Source: Fragum whitleyi (taxonomy: Eukaryota > Mollusca > Bivalvia > Cardiida > Cardiidae). Taken from it: DNA of 64,000 nt. The notes under the pieces were generated by a model, which was not told the DNA's origin, made no database searches, and worked only from the letters and a program-made list of their open reading frames with translations. Every line of letters starts with the position of its first letter. Positions within the stretch are counted from its first letter, which is position 1. Location of the stretch: assembly GCA_948146395.1 (NCBI GenBank), contig OX411543.1, forward strand, positions 60,069,689 through 60,133,688, read 5' to 3'. Below are positions 56,061 through 64,000 of this stretch, piece after piece. A program made the position numbers and the translations under genes.

Positions 56061-57527
56061 TTAACTTCGTCCAAAAATTTTCTTGAGATTCCAACTCATG
56101 AAGTAAAAGACCATATTTTCAAAACATATTTTCACCGGCATTGGATTACAAATGACGTTGAGTTAGTCCAAACGATGTTTATGATTTAACTTTTTTCACG
56201 CAGCAAACGACAAAGCATAGTAAAACTTTGTACGAGAGCCATTCTTTATTTATAATCTAATAGGAAAACACTAAAAAATTGGTAAAATTTGGTTGGCTTT
56301 GAGAGACGCTATTTTCATTAAGGGTGTGTCATACTTTTTCGCAGGTTAGTCGTTGGATTATGAAATAAAGACGTCTTCTGCCATTTTTTGTTTGTTTGTT
56401 TTTGGATTAACGAAAAACGCGTTTAATGAATTTGGCATTGTTTATGAAGAGTGATATCTTTTATCTGAATTTTAGTGTTTAAAAGGCCGCGTATTTAACC
56501 CTCGCATGGATTAGGCCGAGTCGTTATTAGACAATCCAACGCGTTTGTTTTATCGTCATTTTATTCTTGACTGTAGATCAAAGTTTTACAAAACCAACGT
56601 AGATTGAAATGTTTAACTGTCTACTTTAAATAATGCTTCATTCATGCATGTTCTATGTCTCATAAAAAGGTTTTGCCTTATTTGCATATTCGCGAAACCG
56701 GACAAGACTTTGTCAATTAGTATATATTGGTGCTCACTTTTAATCAATGCACATGTGGATGATATGATTACCATGTGCGAATCGAGGAGAAAAGAGCATA
56801 ATTGTTCATTAGTATTGTGGGTATTCCGATGGGAGTAGAACGAACTGGACCTGAAAGCAAAATACGTGGGGTTGGTTAAATCGTTCGGATATTTGAAAAA
56901 AAGGCTGTAGTGAACTTGTGATTATCTTCAATGCTATTTAAAGGATTGCGCACGTGCGTTAATTTGCACAAGTGAATTAATGTCTGGGCAATTTTAAAGA
57001 AAATGGACAAAAGCATAAGGAGAAGATAAATGTTCGCGTACCTTCATCGATCCTTGCTGCGTCCACAATCAAGTGAAATTATCGCGCTATTTGGAAATGG
57101 TTTTCCGTTTTTATAGAACAGAACAGAAAAGAAGAACATATCTATTAAATTCATCCGAGTACAATGGGGTACAATATACATTAATAATGTTATTTGTTAT
57201 AATATAAGTACTTCCGGTAAAACAAATAGATGAATGATTGGATGGGGGAAATTTTAGGCTCGTTCGAGGGATAGAAACGCTACTATACAGTTGTAGTTAC
57301 CATTTCATGTACTTTGAAGAATTATATTTTGTTATCAGTGATAAACTAGTGGACAAAAAAAAATTGCCGGTTGGGACTTAAAACATCCCAGCTAAAGGTA
57401 AAATATGCTATAGCTACGACGTTTCGGTCTCCATTTGATGTTATTAATTGAAATTAGATCTTTTGTGTTGGGATCATTATTATTTTTAATTTGTTTGAGT
57501 ACAAAATAACAACGACATGCATATATA

Positions 57528-58334
57528 CTCTTCAAAAAAAGTTCTTTGACATTTGATCTCTCTATATATATATACAGACTTTCAACTTCGACCATAATAT
57601 CTATATCTGTGTAAATTCAATCAAAGAAGGAGAAATCAATGCGTCTTTATACTGTATTTTAACAGTGTAACAGAGACGTTGATTAAGGACGTTACTTCGC
57701 ACGTGTCCTATGGTAGCAAACGCGACCTCTCGTATCTGGTTCCACACTTTCTGACCGGAGATCCTACATTGACTGGAGACCTCGATCGTCTCAAATATCC
57801 CAAATATCGTTACGGTATTTGACGTCCTAGACGAACGTTGTTTTTCAGGGTCAGACTGATCTGACTCTAAACATAACGCTAGGAGTCACGTTATGGCGGT
57901 GCAAGAGGTATGAGTCTATCCGGAAACAACAAAGTCATTTGTAACAGCTTGTCTTATAGAGTCTGCCTTGTAGCGACCACTAACTCTATGACGTTGTTCC
58001 TTCGTTCGCTTAACATTTTTTCATTGCAGTCATGTGTGTAGAAGTTCAATTTCAAAAGCAATCGAGTTATGGCATTTCATCCACACATAATGGAGAGCTA
58101 TCAGTACTGTCCAGTGTGACCGAAACTGCACCTGCTGAATGAGAATGTCGGATTTTGCGTAATTTGACGTTGACGTCTTTATCCAGAAACGCTATCGAGT
58201 AGTTCATCGCAATACATGTGATTTTCTTAAATTACAATTACTGTTCAAAAATCAATAAAGATTTGCCGAATTTTTTAAAAGGAATATATAAAAATCGTTT
58301 GTTTAATCAGTGTCAAAGAACTTTTTTTGAAGAG
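57528..58334. mobile_element. 807-bp TA-flanked TIR element
   Basis: CTCTTCAAAAAAAGTTCTTTGACA at the left is exactly inverted at the right (TGTCAAAGAACTTTTTTTGAAGAG, 58311-58334). TA lies at 57526-57527 and 58335-58336. No coding region was recognised inside. Near-perfect 24-bp ends suggest a fairly recent insertion by a mariner-like transposase. Confidence 0.88.
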
Positions 58335-58948
58335 TATAATTATATTCACAGTAAATCGTGCCGAGATGGCTATATCCCGAAACGAAAAACCAGGAAAGGG
58401 ATTTGGGGAATATGATAAAACCGAACAAAATAACTATATTACACAAGAATGCAACAACAAAGTTTCAGATATAAACGAGAGGTGTAAATTGCCGGGACAG
58501 TTGTGAACAAAAGTTGACTGGTATTGGGGTAAATTTTACTTAATATATCTAAGAATATTCCATTCCTTTGTAAACTTGACCTTTCGTAACTCATAAGTAC
58601 GGATTTCATTCATAAAAGGTCAGATAAAGTAGTAGGTCATCAGGTCTTGTGGTATGGCTAATCAGAAAACGACCTTTGTTTACACATGCATGAGTTCAAC
58701 TCGTGTCAAAGGAGAATACACGAGAAAAAAGATTTTACGGATAGAGAAGTAATAAAAGAAAATATTTACTGGATCTGGTTTTTAATACAGATAAATAATG
58801 TGTAGATGTTGCGCGTTTCTAATTATGGTTTACGGAACAATAAGGAACAAAAAAAATAACCATTTTGTTTAAGTGTGCAATAAGGTCGTTCAGAAAGAGA
58901 AACTAGACCGCTCAAAGAAGCTATCACATAATTCTACGAAAATAGGTT

Positions 58949-59067
58949 GCGAAATTACCAAATAAGCAGATCACGTGATTGGCTTGTGCTATTGCCACAA
59001 TGCAGAGAAACCAGATCGCGACATTACCAAATTAGCAGATCACGTGATTGGCTAGTGCTATTGGCAA
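58949..59067. repeat. 69-bp tandem duplication with CACGTG
   Basis: GCGAAATTACCAAATAAGCAGATCACGTGATTGGCTTGTGCTATTG at 58949 recurs at 59018 with four changes. Both contain the palindrome ATCACGTGAT, a canonical E-box core, and ATTGGC, a CCAAT-like word. A role in transcription is speculative. Confidence 0.85.
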
Positions 59068-59812
59068 TAGCTGACATTATTGGACTTGACTTATCACATG
59101 ATTTCCAAATATAGTAATGCAAACTTATTATACAAGTAATTCGCACGCAACTTTTAATATATATCGTTTAAAACATAAATTAGCGTCTTAATAATATACA
59201 TGAAGCGATAGTTTTGTAATTGTACAACATTATTTCTTTTTGATATAATTAACTGTATGTCTATGTCAAGTTGAGATATACAAAATAGGCCGAAGTGTAT
59301 TCACATCCTGTTCACGTGATATGCGTTATCAAAAAATCCGAAATGAAATTATCTTGTGTTCATTTTGCGGTTTTGTTAAATCTAAGTTGGAATTGCTCCG
59401 CATTCCAACTTAAAAATGGACAGACAGAAACCTATCCAAGCAACTGAAGGGACGTCAACTGCCGAGTCTCTGGAAAATATAGGCGACTCACTAAGGGGTA
59501 CATTTCTGAGAACTTTGATTTTGTACCATTCGATAAAAGCACAGCTTTATTACAGGAACACTTAATTTCTCCTTTTTCATGAATAACGAGCCGTAACAAA
59601 CTAAATTACGCAACATCAAATATCTCAATTTTCAACAACGTCGCTAGCGTCATGTACTATGCGCCGCCACCTAATACGTGTACCCATGTATTTTTGTTTG
59701 CGTTTGAAATCAATATTAACCGTTCAGTTTTTGGCATATTTGATGATATAAAGTGTCCCGTTAATATGGATATACTTCTTTCACATTGCGATAAATCAAT
59801 GATGATTAAATG

Positions 59813-59848
59813 ACTTAATCCGGATAAAAATTGAACAACCCTCGTATA
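59813..59848. mobile_element. Mariner-type terminus, right
   Basis: This is the inverse of the 55126 terminus, ending ACCCTCGTATA. The open frames on the minus strand at 59657-60078 show no transposase motif. Confidence 0.5.
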
Positions 59849-60925
59849 TAAATTATTATGATATTTCAATGAAGAAAAAAAAAAGATAATTTTCTGACAT
59901 CTATGTAAGTTGTATTCATGATACTTGCCGCTGAATATCGCGCACGAAATGGACATTCCGGATGTCCATCCTGGACTGAAAATAAGGTTATTAGCATGCA
60001 ACATAAAATTGACATGAAAACGGAAAAATGGGCTTCAACATTTGAACAACTCGAAGTGCAATCATGATCAATCGGCAATAAATCAATAAATTAAACATTC
60101 AAATTAGTAAATTTAGGCAAATCGGCAAATTGTTTTCTATTTATTATTTATTACATATATAAAAGTCCATTTCGCCACAAGAAGGTCCATTTAGCTCCAT
60201 TTCGTGGTGAGTGGTCCATTTCGTATTTTAGGCCAACTGGGTTTAAAAGATGCAATTATGTTACAGGGGTCGAAAAGGGGCTTTTTTGTGTATTTTGTTT
60301 ATTTGTTTGTTTGTTTGTTAATCAGCTTTCGCATTTTTTGAGCTACTGGTCAGATGGGCGCATATGTAAAACGCCGATTCTCCCGGGGTAAATGTTTTCC
60401 TTTTGTCTCTCTCGTTGAGGTTTTGGAGAGAAGGAAATGCTTGCCAATCGCCTGAACCTTTAAAAAAAGAAGGAGAAGAAGGAGGAGAATAAGAAGAAAT
60501 AAAAAAGAACCAATGTCATATTTATCTTTAATACGTAAATGGTGAAATATATTGGGGTTTTAAAGAAAAGCTTTCAAACTTCACATACATCCCACCACGT
60601 TGGGGCGTTTAAGAAAAGATGACATGTTGACTGTGACAGCTTCACAGCGGTATATCATCTTAGTATGACTGAATAATTTTTATACGCGAATTATTAAACA
60701 AATTGCCTTACATGTATATGTGTATATATTTATGATTGTATGTTTGATTAGATGCATGAATGAGTATCTACCCACATGTATATATTCCTCTAACTCTTAA
60801 CTTACCTCATTGTGATAGTAACCTTAATATCATTATAAATAGGAGTCTAATTAATTGTTACAATCCAATTAATTATGTAGTCCTCTTTCCTTAAGTAATC
60901 CTTTAAGATGTATCTTACATTATAT

Positions 60926-61820
60926 ATATATGTTACAGTGAATACGTAAATTCAGTGATTTTGTAAAATAACTGAAAATTTCAGGGATTTTGTAAAATCA
61001 CTGATTCCGTCAGCATTCATGAAATGACTGAAATTGTCAGTTAATATGTAAAATAATAGATTTTTTTTTAGAAAAGAGGATAATACAGTACTGTTTAAAA
61101 GTAAAATAGTTTTTTTTTTCTTGAAAAATTCATTCAGGTTTTCTCTTTATTTTGTTTGATATTCATATTTCTTTTCTAATCATTGGGATTGTGTGAAGTA
61201 TTTGCTATCATTGTTGATTTTCAAAGTAAAGTTAAAGATGTGTATCCAGTGTCAGAAAAGAAGCAGATATTATTAACCACTAGAGTAGTTGTAAAGCCTA
61301 CATGTATTCTAACTGAGGACTTCAGTTCTACCTTATGCGAGTTCATATGTGTGTTAAGTGTTTTTTTTTTTTCATTACTCAATGAACTCAATGATATTCC
61401 CTTCAACTCTTTATTGGGAACATAAATGATTAATCTGATTGTGCGAACGAATCTATCTGATTATTACCATTCATTTTTATATTTCAATTTTGAAATTTAA
61501 ATTCAATATCCCTACGATTCAGAATGAAAAACTGTTTCACATACATGTACTTACTAATTTCTTCAGATAATTTATGAAATAACTTACCGATTCAGTTATT
61601 TCCAAAGAAATCATTGAAGTATGCAATTTTCTTAAAAATTTAAGAACATAGATGATGAATTAAAAATGCAGTACACTTATTATTTGAAATAATACTGTAC
61701 TATTACCCTATTTTATCACTTATATACCAACTGACAGATGATCAGTGATTTTACAAAATCACTGAAATTTTCAGTTATTTTACAAAATCACTGATTTTAC
61801 ACATTCACTGTAACATATAT
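60926..61820. mobile_element. 895-bp element with about 90-bp inverted repeats
   Basis: ATATATGTTACAGTGAAT at the left is inverted at the right (ATTCACTGTAACATATAT). Subterminal CAGTGATTTTGTAAAATCACTGA palindromes and AACTGAAAATTTCAG words are arranged alike on both sides. The interior is AT-rich with a non-informative 80-codon frame. The border lies in a TA run, so the duplication cannot be resolved. The following 61821-62619 has nothing I recognise. Confidence 0.82.
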
Positions 61821-62619
61821 AATATATTCAGGACATTATTATAGTGTTTAAGTGTGAATAGGCTTAAAACAATCTCTGATTAATCATATTGTCTAAACAC
61901 TGCAATCGTACGTAAATACAAGTATTGGTGGAATATTGTGTTCATCAACTGGAAGCAGTCCAGATGTGCCTACAAAGGCAGAATATCACAACAAGATACA
62001 TGATGGCAGTGATTGAATGATAAAAAATAAATAAAAAGCCTCAGATAGGATTTGAGACTGTAGCTGCTCTCAATTTCAAGGCTTTGCCTTGTTTGCAAAT
62101 AGGGCTACTAAAAACAGTGGGCTGACACCTCTAGTATATTTATTGGTTTCCTTTCCATGAGAGTCAAGCAGGGGAGATAAAAATGAAAATTGTAATCTCG
62201 TGACCGAAACGAGATCTCGTTAACCTCGAAATCCAATATGGTAGATGTCATTTGACATTTGACAATATTTAATGCTTATTAATGATCAAAATGAATGTAT
62301 AGTGACACTAATCTGTGAAAAATGAACAGACACCAAGTGTTAACAGGTGCTTGTAATTTTGGAGATAAATGTCATGCCGTTGGAAGTGTTGAATGCATAC
62401 ATTTCACGGTGAGTATCCAGAATAATTAGCCAATCTGCTTATTTATTTATTCGGATGACAGCTGTGTTGCTTACCGAAAACAAATGTGCCTAAAAACATT
62501 TTTGAATTAAAGTTATTACAGATTTTAAATTCGTACTATATCGCTCATTTCAGACGTGCCCCAGGATTATGTCCAAGAATCCTACAAGTCAAATTGTTAG
62601 AGATTAAATAGTATCCTCC

Positions 62620-63631
62620 AGGTACCCATTTTCACGCGACCCAATAGTCACGCACTATTGATATTGGGTTGATTATGATGCCAACGCAAAACTAAATGGC
62701 ACAATCTTCTTATTTCAATCTGAATAGTCCAATTCTGATTTGAAAAATGTCAGAAATATCACTAATTAGTAATTTCTTGTATTTTCTAGCATACTTAATA
62801 ACAATAGGTTCAATTTATCTTATTTTTCTTATGTCCTAATTTGTTACATTCTAATAAGTCAACTTTTTCTTGGTTATCAACCTAATGTGGTTATCTTTTT
62901 ATATTTGGTATTTGTTGTCATCTGAGGCTTTCAAATGACACAAGCATTATGTATGGGTCATTAATATGAGGATTATATGGGTAGATAAACATGTAGGGGG
63001 TCCTTATATTGATTGAGAAAATAAGGGCAACATTCTTACCTTCTAGCTCAGATGCTTTTCTAACATTGTGATGTCTTATAGATAATATAGATTTATGAAA
63101 AATGGATTATTTTATCAGCAAATATCTTTTTAATCTGATAAACAATAACATACACTCCCAGTTCGGAAATTTTTTTAATGCTAAAGTCAATTTATTGGGA
63201 ACCCCTTTTCAAAATAGGGATTGACTGACCACTTTATGTGAGTTGGAATATTAGGAAATCTATAATTCAATATAGAAATCATGATGGGTTTACAAACATC
63301 TTTTTTGGAAGAATGGGTCAGAAAATTCTTGTTTACTAATCATAGGTGATATTTGAGACCAAAAACAATTTTTTTCTCTAAATTTTTCACTTTTATTCTA
63401 AGTGCGTGAAAATTGGTTCTCTTTTTACTGATCTGTCATTTTTGGTAGGATTTTTTAAAAACTGTGACTTTTCTATAAAATAGGTACAATCGACAAATTT
63501 CGTGTTTTCCTGAGATGACAATATGTAATCAAAGATAAAATTAAAGGAAAATATGTTCCTTTAATTCCAAAAACAATTTTATTTGAATAATTTCCCTTAT
63601 GTGCGTGACTATTGGTTCTTTGTGGATACCT
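62620..63631. mobile_element. About 1-kb element with CCAATAGTCACGCAC inverted ends
   Basis: AGGTACCCATTTTCACGCGACCCAATAGTCACGCAC at the left is the inverse, with changes, of GTGCGTGACTATTGGTTCTTTGTGGATACCT at the right. A further GTGCGTGAAAATTGGTTCTCTTT lies at 63402. TA may be the target. No gene is visible. The remaining 63632-64000 is unremarkable. Confidence 0.7.
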
Positions 63632-64000
63632 AAACCCCATAACCCAGCCGAGGAATAGACTCCAGCTTAACCTCCCCCTTAGATGCAGTAAAGTCTCCAT
63701 CTCACTTTCTGATACTGATATGCTAAATTCCTATCACGCCAGATAATGAGAGAAGAGTTATGTTATCAAAAGGGATGGGCACTGTTAGATTTTAACCAAT
63801 TCCACTACCTACCTACTCAGTACTTTTTAACCAATTCCTAATAATTCCAATACCAATTACTTTACACTGCCGTAGCACTCACTCGTGTGTGAACAGTGTG
63901 ACAGTCAATAAGCAATAAGTACTCTGTCAAGTACCATTTTGAGCTCTTTCTAATGGAGGAAACACCTGTCAAATTTTTTATCTAAATCATTATTAGGCTT

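Noticed and set aside
59657..60078. Transposase fragment near the mariner-type end
   Set aside because: The minus-strand frames here lack the WxHD or DD(D/E) surroundings expected of mariner transposases, and hydrophobic and Cys residues are scattered without pattern.

Overview
This window looks like AT-rich, non-genic euchromatin from a mollusc, most likely a bivalve. The evidence is the very high density of short DNA transposons (MITEs) and foldback elements, the tRNA-derived SINEs, an APE-type LINE, and repeat types I associate with bivalve genomes. I found no convincing host protein-coding gene, no rRNA and no intact tRNA gene. Apart from transposon proteins, the open frames are short and fall in repeats or unique AT-rich DNA. 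The species assignment is inference from repeat style.

The best-supported structure is a nest at 6.5-16.4 kb. A non-LTR retrotransposon (LINE) lies on the minus strand from 16448 to 6536, with an 8-bp target duplication, ORF1, ORF2, an AATAAA signal and a (CTAT)n tail. Its ORF2 is split by a 5.14-kb DNA transposon (7450-12589). That transposon has terminal inverted repeats (TIRs) of about 0.7 kb, a 3-bp duplication, and a decayed transposase-like gene with a zinc-binding N-terminus and an XPG/FEN1-like C-terminus. It resembles the Academ group. Joining the LINE across the insertion restores its reading frame. ORF1 and ORF2 are in one frame, separated by a single TAG, and ORF2 has no ATG near its start.

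The rest is a mosaic of short elements. The commonest is a 420-440 bp mariner-like MITE (TA target, CAGTT ends, central GGGAGGTAAT/ATTACCTCCC hairpin). It has about nine copies, and three or four carry later insertions. Others are a piggyBac-type MITE (TTAA, two copies), a roughly 400-450 bp element with 8-bp duplications (two copies), several TA-flanked TIR elements, and several foldback families that share a GAGGCTCTGCCGAG-like apex. Two copies of one tRNA-derived SINE have clear target duplications. At 43.5-44.1 kb there are three tandem tRNA-Pro-derived units. Tandem repeats include a 182-bp satellite (five units, 35484-36393), a 145-bp array (45384-46105), and long (CT)n and (CTAT)n microsatellites.

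Stretches where I recognise nothing, or only low-complexity AT-rich DNA, are about 850-1420, 1850-2620, 17406-18117, 18910-20150, 25706-27290, 28280-29180, 32970-35480, 39030-40120, 40262-43480, 48422-50170, 56060-57520 and 61821-62619. Two or more generations of nested insertion show that this locus has long been a sink for transposons.
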